Shown: positions 9,595 to 21,293, numbered from the stretch's first letter. The stretch is 64,000 bases of DNA from Robiginitomaculum sp. (GCA_021776525.1 JAJFFT010000001.1:124001-188000), one strand, 5' to 3'. Notes: generated by a model not told the origin, from the sequence alone. Translations and numbers: made by a program.

Positions 9595-11565
9595 CTAGAA
9601 GTCGTGGTTCAGGCCAAGATAGAAGGCGCGCCCGCGTTCTTCAAAGCTGTATGTCGAGGATTTATTGGCCAGCTTCAGATTGGTCAGGTTTTTGACACCA
9701 AAATTGACTTGCCATTGGTCACTGACATCCCAGGCACCCTGTGCATGCCACATCAGGTATCCGGGCAGGTCTATGGCCTGGCCACGAAGATCATATTCAA
9801 CCTCATCACCATGATAAGCTCCACGGACCATAAGGGTGACGTCGGGGTTGTTGATACGCCAAGATAATTTGGCATTGACGACGTGATCCGGGCGTTCCGA
9901 TAATCTTTGACCGGTCCTTTTGTTTTTGGCCTTCATATAGACGTGAGAGGCCTCAAAAGAGAGGGCGGGGCTAAGATCAAAGACCAGTTCGGTTTCAATG
10001 CCTTTGGTTTCACTTTGGTCGACATTAACAAAGGTGAAGACCCGGCCAAATCGGGCGGTGCAATTTTGGATGCATTGATTGGCGATCAGGTTATCCACTT
10101 GATTGATAAAACCCGTTACCGCAACTCTGGTTTTGCCGGATTTATAACTGGTGCTGAACTCAAAATTATCACTGGTTTCCGGGCCAACATCTGGATTGCC
10201 AACAAATGAAAACGGTCCAATGAAGCGGTAGTCAGCCAGAGATTGCTTGATCGTGGGGGACCGGAACCCGTGTCCATAACCGCCTTTGAGGGTCCAATTG
10301 CTGTTGATGTGGTAAAGCAGGTAAGCGCGAGGGCTGAACTCTGATCCAAAGTTTTGATGCGAATCGTATCGTATCCCTGTGGTCAGCAAGACATCGTCTG
10401 AAAACCGCCATTCGTCCTGTATAAAGATGCCTGTGAAGTCGAGCGAACCTTGCCCCGTGCTGATCGCAGGGTGGACCAGTGTTTCGCGTCTATATTCGCC
10501 CCCGACAACTAACCGATGTGCTGATCCGGCAGGCAAGACGACATGGCCATCGACAACATCGTTCTTGAATGTTTGTGGTGCAGAAGGCGTAATTCCGTTT
10601 GTGCGCTGATTGACCCGGTCCAGCGATGCATGGTTGACGTTCACCTGTGTTATAATTTGCCCGTACTCACCGTTATAACTGGCGCCATATTGGACTCTGT
10701 CCAGATCAAACGAGCTTTCAAAAATCGGTGGGCGTCCCCGATCGATTGTGTTGCGGTACCGGTCCTCACGGCCCAGGGCCAAGTCAAAATTAAACTGGTG
10801 TGCAGGTGATGGTTGTACAGTGATGCGGCCATAAAGATTGTGGGATTGCTTACCTTCCAGTGCGCTTAAGGCGGGGTTGGCCTGGAATGGTATTTCCTGC
10901 GCATCATTAAATGCATAGCTGAATAAAGCGCCGATTTTTTCGCCCAAGGGGCCGGCAGCGTATAACGCCAGATATTGCTCGTCGCCCTTATCTTCGGCCA
11001 GCGTATACCGCGTCGAAAGTGATCCGGTCCAGACTTCAGGCGTGGGTTTGGTGATTACATTGACCACCCCGCCCAGGGCATCAGACCCGTAAAGCGCAGA
11101 CATTGGGCCGCGCACCACCTCAATGCTTTTTATGCTGTTCAGAGGAAGCCAGTTATACTGAAAGTTCGAATGTGTGAAGATGCTGTCTGTACCTAAAACG
11201 CGTCGCCCATCGATCATAAAGAGGGTCTGGTCGCGCCCCATTCCGCGAATGGATAAGGTCTGTCGGCCGCCAAAGCCGCGGCCCTGAAAACTAATTCCAG
11301 GGGTTTGCTGTACAGCATCCAGAACATCGACATTGGCACCTAACTCAAGATCAAACTCGGTGATCACGCTGACCGATGCGGGGGCATCGTTCAGGTCCAG
11401 CTCCGTACGGGTGGCGGTGACGATGATGATATCGTTCTCACTATCTGCTGTGACTTCTGCCAAAACCTTTGTGGGGCTAAGGCAGCAGAGACATGCTAGT
11501 GAAAATGTGACTATAGAGGAGCCAATTACCGTATTTAAGTTTTGAAATTTTAATGTAGTTCGCAT
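9595..11565 (-). CDS. TonB-dependent outer-membrane receptor
   Basis: DIIIVTATR TonB-box-like segment, plug motif VEVVRGPMSALYGSDALGGVVNVITK, C-terminal aromatic end YLGLNHDF. Confidence 0.9.
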   Translation of the reverse strand: MRTTLKFQNLNTVIGSSIVTFSLACLCCLSPTKVLAEVTADSENDIIIVTATRTELDLNDAPASVSVITEFDLELGANVDVLDAVQQTPGISFQGRGFGGRQTLSIRGMGRDQTLFMIDGRRVLGTDSIFTHSNFQYNWLPLNSIKSIEVVRGPMSALYGSDALGGVVNVITKPTPEVWTGSLSTRYTLAEDKGDEQYLALYAAGPLGEKIGALFSYAFNDAQEIPFQANPALSALEGKQSHNLYGRITVQPSPAHQFNFDLALGREDRYRNTIDRGRPPIFESSFDLDRVQYGASYNGEYGQIITQVNVNHASLDRVNQRTNGITPSAPQTFKNDVVDGHVVLPAGSAHRLVVGGEYRRETLVHPAISTGQGSLDFTGIFIQDEWRFSDDVLLTTGIRYDSHQNFGSEFSPRAYLLYHINSNWTLKGGYGHGFRSPTIKQSLADYRFIGPFSFVGNPDVGPETSDNFEFSTSYKSGKTRVAVTGFINQVDNLIANQCIQNCTARFGRVFTFVNVDQSETKGIETELVFDLSPALSFEASHVYMKAKNKRTGQRLSERPDHVVNAKLSWRINNPDVTLMVRGAYHGDEVEYDLRGQAIDLPGYLMWHAQGAWDVSDQWQVNFGVKNLTNLKLANKSSTYSFEERGRAFYLGLNHDF

Positions 11566-11647
11566 TGTTGTTCACTTTTTACTCGAAATGCCTGCGTATC
11601 ACTCGTTATTCTTAGTAAAGACCTGCGGCATGAGGTCGCGATTTGTT

Positions 11648-11662
11648 GATAATCATTGTTTT
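11648..11662. promoter_or_regulatory. Possible Fur-type 7-1-7 element (TGATAAT-C-ATTGTTT, starting at 11647)
   Basis: Left half matches TGATAAT exactly, right half partially, upstream of the TonB receptor. Confidence 0.25.
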
Positions 11663-11684
11663 AAAGCGGTTTTCAAAAATGGCC

Positions 11685-11698
11685 TTGACCTATGTCAA
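11685..11698. promoter_or_regulatory. FNR/DNR/NNR-type box TTGAC-CTAT-GTCAA
   Basis: Perfect 5+5 inverted repeat with 4-nt spacer, 57 bp upstream of the nirS ATG. Confidence 0.75.
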
Positions 11699-11737
11699 CG
11701 CAGGCGACGCCCATATTCCTAGGTTGGTCTGGCATGA

Positions 11738-13456
<1,719 letters not shown>

Positions 13457-13480
13457 AAACGTATTTCCACCTCAAACAAG

Positions 13481-13516
13481 ACCCGGCATTGGAGGTTCCA
13501 ATGCCGGGTTTTTTTT
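13481..13516 (+). terminator. Rho-independent terminator of nirS
   Basis: 13-bp perfect stem ACCCGGCATTGGA/TCCAATGCCGGGT, 3-nt loop, then 8 T. Confidence 0.92.
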
Positions 13517-13823
13517 ATGGTGTGGGGGAATGAAAGACCGGCAGGTAAAGCGCCAGAAATGCAGCCAATAGAGAAACCTGCAAGATGACCAACAGGATCG
13601 TAAAGGCGCTGTTCCAATCGCTCGAGGCATGCCGTAAACCTAAAAAACGCCCCAAAATCAATCTGGCTTTTAGGCCGGCAACACCAAGAAGAGCCATGGC
13701 CCATAATGGAGCAAGAGAAAGGTTTTCATTGACCCTCCCGGCCAACATGGTGGCCAGACTAAGCCCCATCAATATAGCCCAGGTGCGTAACAAACCGGCT
13801 CTGTTTGTGCGTGTATGTTTCAT
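13515..13823 (-). CDS. norF: NorF-like / cytochrome oxidase subunit IV-like membrane protein
   Basis: Three-TM small protein directly after norE. Confidence 0.65.
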   Translation of the reverse strand: MKHTRTNRAGLLRTWAILMGLSLATMLAGRVNENLSLAPLWAMALLGVAGLKARLILGRFLGLRHASSDWNSAFTILLVILQVSLLAAFLALYLPVFHSPTP

Positions 13824-13824
13824 A

Positions 13825-14391
13825 TCAGCGCAACAGATAAATGACCGGGAATAACAATACCCAGATCAGGTCAACCATGTGCCAGAAGGCGGTTCCTGTC
13901 TCGATGTTTTCCAGGTTATTCTTCCATCCAACTATGAACAGTATGACCAGACCCATAACCACATGGGCCGCATGAAACCCGGTGAGCAGAAAGTACAATG
14001 TGAGGAAGTTTTCATTCAACCCAGCGCTGTTATGGAGAATTTTGTCGCGGTATTCAAAGGCTTTGATAATGAGAAAAATGACACCAAAGCTGCCTGCGGC
14101 AAGCAACCACCAGCGCGAAGTTTGAACATTATCGCGGGCGCGTGCCTCAACGGCCAATGCTGCAAACAGGCCAGAGGTGATTAACACCATAGTGTTGATG
14201 GCCCCGGCCAGGCGGTTTAACGAATCCTGGCTTTTGGCAAACCCAACGGGGTCAATATCGCGGGCGATAACGAACCCCATAAGTCCAACACCAAACACCA
14301 TCAATTCACTGAGGATAAGAATCCATATCATCGGATTGCCAGGCAGTGATGATAAAGGCCCCCAGCTCTCGGCATTTTTGTGGCCTTGCAT
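13825..14391 (-). CDS. norE: Cytochrome c oxidase subunit III-like NorE
   Basis: Subunit III pattern; GFHAAHVVMG; position after norD. Confidence 0.8.
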   Translation of the reverse strand: MQGHKNAESWGPLSSLPGNPMIWILILSELMVFGVGLMGFVIARDIDPVGFAKSQDSLNRLAGAINTMVLITSGLFAALAVEARARDNVQTSRWWLLAAGSFGVIFLIIKAFEYRDKILHNSAGLNENFLTLYFLLTGFHAAHVVMGLVILFIVGWKNNLENIETGTAFWHMVDLIWVLLFPVIYLLR

Positions 14392-16307
14392 CAGGCCACC
14401 AGATGTTGAAAAATCAATGGAAGGGCCTGCACCAATTTGTCCGGGTGATGCACGATGGAAAAGGCTTGTTGGCCAAACATATAAGGGAAATAACTGCGGG
14501 CTTTACTGTCCACGGTTATGCCAAATACGGCGTGTCCCAGCGCCCGTGCCTCAACAATTGCGCGCCGGGTGTCTTCTACACCATAGCGGCCTTCATAATG
14601 ATCCAGATCATTGGGTTTGCCGTCTGTGATGACCAGCAATAATTTTCGTTCGCAGGGCTGGCGTTCCAATACCGTAGCGACATGGCGTATGGCCGCGCCC
14701 AATCGGGTGTAATGGCCGGGCCTTATAGCCCCGATTTTAGCCAGAACCGCGGCATCTGATTTTTCAAAGAACGCTTTGATGGTTTCAACATACACACGGT
14801 CGCGCCGCAAAGACGAAAATGAGTAAATCGCGTGGGGGTCGTTGCTGGCTGTAAGCCCAAGGGTGAGCGCAAAAAGCGCTTCTTTGGCCACATCAATGAC
14901 TTGGCGACCTTCAATCCAGCTTTCAGTGGATCGTGAGGCATCAAAGAGCACCGCTACGTTCAGATCACGATCAACTTCTCTGGATTGGATAAAAACGTTA
15001 CCAGAGCCTTCACCCATGGCGGCCAGATCACACCGCGAACGAACGACTGCATCCATATCCAGATCAGCCCCATCCAATTGCCGGTGCAGAGTTTGTCGTC
15101 GGGGGCGCAGGGCCTCGAAACGGCGCGCCACGGCCCGTACCCGGCGATTAGCGGCTTTATCGGGTGTCCACACATTGGCACCGTATTCGACCTTGGCCTG
15201 TGTGTGTAGAACCCGACAATGATCAACAAGGTACTGGCCGCTGCGTCCATCCCATTCCTTGTACAAAAGGCCGTCTGAAAGGCGTTCTCGCTCAACATCC
15301 TGAGGGGCCAGATCAAGGTCAAACTTTATCCTGGTTGTGGGCGTTTTTTTAGTTTCAACCAGAGATATTTCATCAAGATCATCTGCGGCCTTTTTAGCGT
15401 TATCCAGGCTTTCATCATCAATGGTGCGCCTCAAATTGAGCATTTCAGCGATGCTGAGGACCGCTTCAAATCGATTGAAAAGCAGTGCGTCTTTTTGCTT
15501 GGCCTGGTCTGCATTGCGCCGTTTGGCGGCATAGGTTTTCTCGCCGCCATCCTCAGATGCTCCGGCTTCTGCCGTGTGTGGTGTGGTTTTTTTTGAGGTA
15601 GCTTTGGCCCGCGTGTTGTGCTCACCCCACAGAATAACCGGCATAAATGAGCGATAATCATCGGGTGCATGCAACCCACTAAGGTCTGGGTCTTTCGCCT
15701 CTATAAGGTTGATATAACCGCCTGATGGCCCTCCCAGCATAGCCAGAACAGTCTGTTCAATTTTGTCTTCAACAGGCGGCAATTCCCGTTGGGGCCGGTT
15801 GGCGCGCAAGGCGGCGCACAGGGCCATATGGCGGTTTTGCAAACCGGCAAAGCGTTGAAGGGCGATATCTGTGGTTTGTTTTATAATGCGCAAGCGCATT
15901 ATATCTGCAAGCAAACGGTCTTTGGGTAATGATGCTGGCGGGTTCGGTCCACAAACGGCAAAAGCCGCCAGCCAGAAATACAAAGCTTCGTTGAGTTCAG
16001 GCTTGGAATAGGCATCCAATCGGTCCGGAAGAAGCAGGCTTTCACCATCAAACCGCAGGCCATTATATTGGGCACTGCTATGGCCCAGACGTTCGCGAAA
16101 AGACAGGCGGTAATCAGCTGGCGTGCCATTTGCCGCTTTGATTGCAATCGCTCCGTCGCCGCCAAGACCGCGAAAGAACACGCCAAGGCGGTTTTTGATC
16201 TCAGAGAGTTGAACGGCGGCATCAGAAAAGTGCGGCGGCCCCGGCGGCGCACCAACTATTTTGTGCCACAAAGCCCCAACTGTTTCTTCGGGCTCATACC
16301 AGGCCAT
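14391..16307 (-). CDS. norD: Nitric oxide reductase activation protein NorD (vWA domain)
   Basis: vWA MIDAS DASRSTES, C-terminal DTRRAIVEARALGHAVFGITVD; norQ upstream. Confidence 0.88.
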   Translation of the reverse strand: MAWYEPEETVGALWHKIVGAPPGPPHFSDAAVQLSEIKNRLGVFFRGLGGDGAIAIKAANGTPADYRLSFRERLGHSSAQYNGLRFDGESLLLPDRLDAYSKPELNEALYFWLAAFAVCGPNPPASLPKDRLLADIMRLRIIKQTTDIALQRFAGLQNRHMALCAALRANRPQRELPPVEDKIEQTVLAMLGGPSGGYINLIEAKDPDLSGLHAPDDYRSFMPVILWGEHNTRAKATSKKTTPHTAEAGASEDGGEKTYAAKRRNADQAKQKDALLFNRFEAVLSIAEMLNLRRTIDDESLDNAKKAADDLDEISLVETKKTPTTRIKFDLDLAPQDVERERLSDGLLYKEWDGRSGQYLVDHCRVLHTQAKVEYGANVWTPDKAANRRVRAVARRFEALRPRRQTLHRQLDGADLDMDAVVRSRCDLAAMGEGSGNVFIQSREVDRDLNVAVLFDASRSTESWIEGRQVIDVAKEALFALTLGLTASNDPHAIYSFSSLRRDRVYVETIKAFFEKSDAAVLAKIGAIRPGHYTRLGAAIRHVATVLERQPCERKLLLVITDGKPNDLDHYEGRYGVEDTRRAIVEARALGHAVFGITVDSKARSYFPYMFGQQAFSIVHHPDKLVQALPLIFQHLVA

Positions 16308-16310
16308 GTT

Positions 16311-17117
16311 TTATCCGATCACCGCCTGCGCCACGTCCAATAGGCCTTGGCGAACATCGGGGTCATCGGTTAGCGGTTCGATCAGGGCAGCGTTGATCGC
16401 AGTATCAATCTTCATTCCGTCGGCAATCAGCGAGGCGCAATAGACGATCAGGCGAGTTGATGCCCCCTCATCCAGATCCTGACCTTTTAGATCACGATAT
16501 CGATTGGCAAGGCGCACCAGTAACAGTGATTTTTCTTCGTTTAGACCACTTTCACGCGATACGATTTTAGCTTCTGCTTCAGGGGTAGGAAAGTCAAAAT
16601 CAAGGGCCAGAAAACGCTGTCGCGTACTGGGTTTGAGGTTTTTCAGTATATTCTGATAGCCGGGATTGTATGACACCACCAACATAAAATTGTCCGGTGC
16701 GTGCAATATCTCTCCGGTGCGTTCCAGAGGTAATATGCGTCGATCATCAGTCAGCGGGTGCAAGACCACGGTGACGTCTTTACGGGCTTCAACAACTTCA
16801 TCCAGATAACAGATGCCGCCTGTGCGCACGGCACGGGTCAACGGACCATCGCTCCAGCGGGTCTCGCCGCCTTTGAGCAAATGCCGACCTGTGAGATCCG
16901 CTGCGGTCAGGTCATCATGGCAGGCAATGGTATAAAGGGGCAGGCTAAGGCGTGCTGCCATATGCGAGACAAAGCGGGTTTTGCCACACCCTGTCGGGCC
17001 TTTAATTAACAGCGGGAGTTTAAGAGAATAGGCAGCGGAAAAAACCGCGCACTCCTGTCCAGTCTCCTGGTAGAAGGGCGCGGTTTCCTCATCTGTCTTG
17101 CTGAGTATCTTGTCCAT
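16311..17117 (-). CDS. norQ: MoxR-type AAA+ ATPase NorQ/CbbQ
   Basis: Walker A GPTGCGKTRF, CYLDEVVEARKDV, VSYNPGYQ. Confidence 0.9.
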   Translation of the reverse strand: MDKILSKTDEETAPFYQETGQECAVFSAAYSLKLPLLIKGPTGCGKTRFVSHMAARLSLPLYTIACHDDLTAADLTGRHLLKGGETRWSDGPLTRAVRTGGICYLDEVVEARKDVTVVLHPLTDDRRILPLERTGEILHAPDNFMLVVSYNPGYQNILKNLKPSTRQRFLALDFDFPTPEAEAKIVSRESGLNEEKSLLLVRLANRYRDLKGQDLDEGASTRLIVYCASLIADGMKIDTAINAALIEPLTDDPDVRQGLLDVAQAVIG

Positions 17118-17126
17118 AGGTTCCTT

Positions 17127-18464
17127 TTACGCTCGAACCTTCTTTGGGCCAAATGTTGCGTAGATGAACAAGAGGGCTCCGATGACAAAAACGATGCCAG
17201 AACCTAAACGCATCCAGTAGAAGACGCCCAGTTGCTCTTGAACCGACATAAAGTCTTCGCCATTGACCCGTTGCAAATGGGTTTGGATTATTCCGGCAAA
17301 GGTCAGGGTGATGGTCATAAATGACATGCCCCCGGCCATCAGCCAGAAACTGATCATATTGCTGATCTGGTTATATGGCTCAGATTTGCGCAAATATGGC
17401 ATGGCATACGTGATCATTGCCAAGTTCATCGAAACATACGCTCCAAAGAAGGCCAAATGACCATGTGCCGCAGTGATTTGTGTTCCGTGGCTATAGAAAT
17501 TAACCGGTGCCAGTGTGTGCATAAAGCCCCAGACGCCTGCCCCAAAGAAAGCCAGAACGGTTGAGCCAAGTGCCCACAAAACGGCGGCTTTATTGGGATG
17601 ATCCCGACCACCTTTCCAAACCATCATGAAGGCAAATACAACCATGGCCAGGAAGGGTACAATTTCCAGTGCGGAAAAGACCGAACCGATCCATTGCCAA
17701 TAACCGGGTGTGCCAATCCAGTAATAATGGTGGCCTGTGCCCAACAGGCCCGTAAACAAGGCCAGAGCGACAATGGCGTAAATCCATTTTTCAATGATTT
17801 CGCGGTCAATACCGGTCAGTTTCAACATCAGGAAGGCCAGGATTGCGGCCATGACCAGCTCCCATACGCCTTCAACCCAGATGTGAACCACATACCACCA
17901 GTACATTTTATCCAAAGATAAATTACCTGGGTTATAGAGCGAAAACAGGAAGAACAGGGCTACACCCCAAAGGCCCAGAAGTAACACGTTGGAAACTGCG
18001 GTTTTACGCCCTTTCAATACGGTCATGGTAATATTGTAGAGGAAGACCAGCGCAGCCACGATGATGCCAAGCTTGACCCATAAGGGCTGCTCAAGAAACT
18101 CACGGCCCTGTTGCCCAAAAACGACATTACCTTCGGCGAAGTTGAACACATAAGTGAGCACCGCCCCCAATGTACCAACAACCAGCAAGATGAGCTGTCC
18201 ATAGGCCAGCATCGGGCTTTCGATGTCGCGTTCGGCTTCTTCAGGTATCAGGTAATAAGCCGCACCAAAAAAGCCAAGTAATAACCAGACAATCAGTGCG
18301 TTGGTGTGCAACATCCGAAATATATTAAACGGGATCAGTTCCGACATAAAATTAGGGGCGACATAGATATAGCCCATGATGGCGCCCACAAGGACCTGAA
18401 TGGCAAACAACGCCATAGCAGCGCCAAAGTACCAGAATGCAACTTTTTGCGATTGATATTTCAT
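17127..18464 (-). CDS. norB: Nitric oxide reductase large subunit NorB
   Basis: Haem-copper oxidase fold; VVHIWVEGVWE and GTGHHYYWIGTP. Confidence 0.93.
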   Translation of the reverse strand: MKYQSQKVAFWYFGAAMALFAIQVLVGAIMGYIYVAPNFMSELIPFNIFRMLHTNALIVWLLLGFFGAAYYLIPEEAERDIESPMLAYGQLILLVVGTLGAVLTYVFNFAEGNVVFGQQGREFLEQPLWVKLGIIVAALVFLYNITMTVLKGRKTAVSNVLLLGLWGVALFFLFSLYNPGNLSLDKMYWWYVVHIWVEGVWELVMAAILAFLMLKLTGIDREIIEKWIYAIVALALFTGLLGTGHHYYWIGTPGYWQWIGSVFSALEIVPFLAMVVFAFMMVWKGGRDHPNKAAVLWALGSTVLAFFGAGVWGFMHTLAPVNFYSHGTQITAAHGHLAFFGAYVSMNLAMITYAMPYLRKSEPYNQISNMISFWLMAGGMSFMTITLTFAGIIQTHLQRVNGEDFMSVQEQLGVFYWMRLGSGIVFVIGALLFIYATFGPKKVRA

Positions 18465-18477
18465 TTTCCCGCTCCCC

Positions 18478-18921
18478 TTAACCAGCGTCCGTGGGCGGCC
18501 AGCCCTGGGTGTCTATGGTGCTGACCCATTCCAGAAAATTGGCCAAATCCTCTAGTTCAGGATCCGTCAGTTTGAAATCAGGCATTTGCCGACGGCCCTC
18601 AATGCCGGATGGCTGTGCTTGCATCCAAGCTTTGATGGCGTCTTTGGCCCCTTGTGCATCATCTTTGCCGCCATAGCGTACAAACACATTGCCAAGTTCG
18701 GGTGCGTAATACGCCCCTTCACCTAAAATGGTGTGACAATTGATACAGGCTTTGCGTTCCCATATCCGTTTGCCGCGAACAACAGATTCGTTCAGCGTTT
18801 CCGCGTTTGTTGATGTGTTTCTGATATACTTGTGGCTGTTGGCCGTCAGTCCGATGAAAATCACCAGAAAAAACAACGAGCCGCCATAAAAAATATTACG
18901 TGCTGCCGATTTGGTCTGCAT
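18478..18921 (-). CDS. norC: Nitric oxide reductase cytochrome c subunit NorC
   Basis: CINCHT haem motif after N-terminal TM; ATG at 18921 with GGGAGGG upstream. Confidence 0.9.
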   Translation of the reverse strand: MQTKSAARNIFYGGSLFFLVIFIGLTANSHKYIRNTSTNAETLNESVVRGKRIWERKACINCHTILGEGAYYAPELGNVFVRYGGKDDAQGAKDAIKAWMQAQPSGIEGRRQMPDFKLTDPELEDLANFLEWVSTIDTQGWPPTDAG

Positions 18922-19217
18922 TCTGCCCTCCCAAGAACAATGGCCACCAAACAAAGCTGGCCCCAGCTCAACCAACGCTCAGCTTAGGCCGCCATTATAT
19001 TTCAGTCCCTGTGGCATTGCGTCGCAAATGGAGGTTGCTGCGTGCAGAAGGGATGGGATGATTGGGCATTCTCGTGATGAGTCATCGATAGCCAGAGCCT
19101 AGTTAAAAATAAAACTTTTGGGCCAGGATGTTGTCCAGCTGCGACTGGTAATACCATTGCGTGTACTGGTTTTATAAGACTGCTGACCGGCTGTTATTTG
19201 CTGCGCCGCGACCACGC

Positions 19218-19544
19218 TCAACGTGCTGATATGCATACTGGCTTGGCAATGATTGTCTCGAAAACCAATTGCACACAGGCAAACTGACGGGCGCGGTGTA
19301 GGTCGCCCTGAACCGCAATGGCAAGGCGACCTAAAGCGTGACCATAGGCCAGAGGGCGTGCTCGAGAATAGTCAACAGGTCTTGTGTATTCTTCTTTTAC
19401 AAACTGATCGAAATCACGCCAGATTTTGGTCGAGAGAGGGTTTGTGGTTGGACATTGTGCGGCATTTGCACTTGAAGTAAATGTCACGAAAAAGTACAGG
19501 ATCGTCAGGATGACTATTCGTATACGCATGAGATTTTCCTCCAA
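19218..19544 (-). CDS. Short secreted protein, truncated paralogue of the N-terminus of the 19580-21145 protein
   Basis: Signal peptide; AQCPTTNPLSTKIWRDFDQFVKEEY...LAYGHALGRLAIA shared with neighbour. Confidence 0.55.
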   Translation of the reverse strand: MEENLMRIRIVILTILYFFVTFTSSANAAQCPTTNPLSTKIWRDFDQFVKEEYTRPVDYSRARPLAYGHALGRLAIAVQGDLHRARQFACVQLVFETIIAKPVCISAR

Positions 19545-19579
19545 TAGCTCAGTCGAAATTGGCTAATAAAACGGCAGCG

Positions 19580-21145
19580 TTATTTTGCGCAAAAGTTCAA
19601 GACTTCGGGATAAGGACGCCTTTTTATTGTCCAATTGATACAAACAAATTTGTCGTTAGAATAATTGCGATCCGGATAGATTTGGTTGCATTGATATGCG
19701 TTTTTGATCTCGTCCAGATCTTCATATGGCCCGCCTAAAAGCGTGTATTTAGGACCATCCACCCAGATGTCAGGGTCGACACCACAAGGGCATTTACCCT
19801 TGTAACAACGACAAACATCTTGCGCGTCATGACAATACCGGTCTTTTGCCTTGGCTTCTTTTTGCGTCCATTCTGCAGTGAGTTCTGAAAACGTCTTGCG
19901 TGGTTTGCCATCTTTTGGGGGCCACACATATATGATCTTGATATGCCGCCCTGATTTATATTCGGTATAATCGCCAGCATCATAGCGGATATTTTTACCC
20001 CCAATATCAATGTGAAGCTCTTTGTCTAATTGACGTGAAAGCTCAACGTCCCATCTGCGGCTATACCCGGCACCGGCCGTTTCAACCGCATAATATCCCT
20101 TTAACAGGCCGCCCGTTGATAATGGTGCATGAGCATCAATGGGATCTCCTGCGACCAGCAAATGCGTGCCGTTTGGTGTGGGTCTGTTGGCCATGCATGT
20201 TGCATCATTTTTATGACCGGTGATTGTGTCGGCCATATTGCCCATGGCTGAGGCGGATCCATAAGAGCGCGTTGAAAGCCATTTTTCCCATTGGGTTAAG
20301 GGGCTTGCAGCGGCGATTGCCTGGTCATAATTACACTGTCTGCATTGGTTTATGCTGTCGTGGTTTTGATCAAAAACCTGAAAGATTTGATCGCGGGCTT
20401 TCCAAAGATCGTCGGCAATGGCTTTACAATCATACCAGCCATCACCGGTGCATAATCCATCTGCGCCGTATTTGTCCTGGAACGCTGTCACTTTTCTTCG
20501 CGCGGATACAAAATAACTTTGTGCTTTGGTCAAAGACCAGTTGGCGGCCTTTATGCATTGTTTGTTGATATAGGCACGGGCTGGTTTTGGCGCTGGCGCG
20601 GCTATATTTTTGGCGGCAGGCAGGGGTAATGTTCTTGGCCCGGGAATTGGTTTTGGTGATGGTTTTTGCTGTACGCCAAACACTTGATAAAGTGGTGAAG
20701 AATTGCTCACACCGGTTGCGGCCAGAACTTCGGCATCGTGGCTTGCCATCGCTGCTTCCCGCATAAAGAGGTACATATTTACACCCTGCAGGTTAGACAA
20801 ATCCACGCCAAACAAGGCCACTTGTAATTTTGCACTGGCGTATATCTGCTCTAAAGCCAGTTCTACACAAGCGTAGGCTTTTTTACGATTAGGCTGTTCG
20901 TCGAGGGCAATGGCCAAGCGACCAAGGGCATGTCCATAAGCCAGTGAAGTTGCATTTTTTGCCCTGCTGGGCAGGCCATATTCCTTTTTAACAAATGCAT
21001 CAAATTTTTTCCATATGGGTGTGTTGCGTGCGTATTGCGTTGGGCATTGTGCACTGAGAGCTGGCATTGCCCATAACCAGAATATACTGGCCACCAAAAC
21101 TGCAAGGCGGCACGCTTTATTAAAAAATTCTTTTGAAATGATCAT
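19580..21145 (-). CDS. Secreted cysteine-rich protein of unknown function
   Basis: Signal peptide, 521 aa, many Cys, no family recognised. Confidence 0.7.
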   Translation of the reverse strand: MIISKEFFNKACRLAVLVASIFWLWAMPALSAQCPTQYARNTPIWKKFDAFVKKEYGLPSRAKNATSLAYGHALGRLAIALDEQPNRKKAYACVELALEQIYASAKLQVALFGVDLSNLQGVNMYLFMREAAMASHDAEVLAATGVSNSSPLYQVFGVQQKPSPKPIPGPRTLPLPAAKNIAAPAPKPARAYINKQCIKAANWSLTKAQSYFVSARRKVTAFQDKYGADGLCTGDGWYDCKAIADDLWKARDQIFQVFDQNHDSINQCRQCNYDQAIAAASPLTQWEKWLSTRSYGSASAMGNMADTITGHKNDATCMANRPTPNGTHLLVAGDPIDAHAPLSTGGLLKGYYAVETAGAGYSRRWDVELSRQLDKELHIDIGGKNIRYDAGDYTEYKSGRHIKIIYVWPPKDGKPRKTFSELTAEWTQKEAKAKDRYCHDAQDVCRCYKGKCPCGVDPDIWVDGPKYTLLGGPYEDLDEIKNAYQCNQIYPDRNYSNDKFVCINWTIKRRPYPEVLNFCAK

Positions 21146-21211
21146 TCAATTACGTCCAAATATCCTCTGCTACAGCGGCTGATATCGTCGTGCCCATAGG
21201 CCGTTCCTTCC

Positions 21212-21229
21212 ATACGCACTCCTGCGTAT
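21212..21229. promoter_or_regulatory. Inverted repeat ATACGCA-ctcc-TGCGTAT, candidate operator copy 1
   Basis: Perfect 7-bp arms, 4-nt spacer, in divergent intergenic region. Confidence 0.7.
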
Positions 21230-21293
21230 ATTTTCGTATGCGCGGTTATACTCAGGCAATCCCGGCCATTTCTTTTTGGGGGTATTTTGGAAA

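Noticed and set aside
19021-19086. TTGCGTCGCAA and GATGAGTCATC as regulator sites for norC
   Set aside because: Wrong spacing for FNR/NNR boxes and too short to separate from chance.
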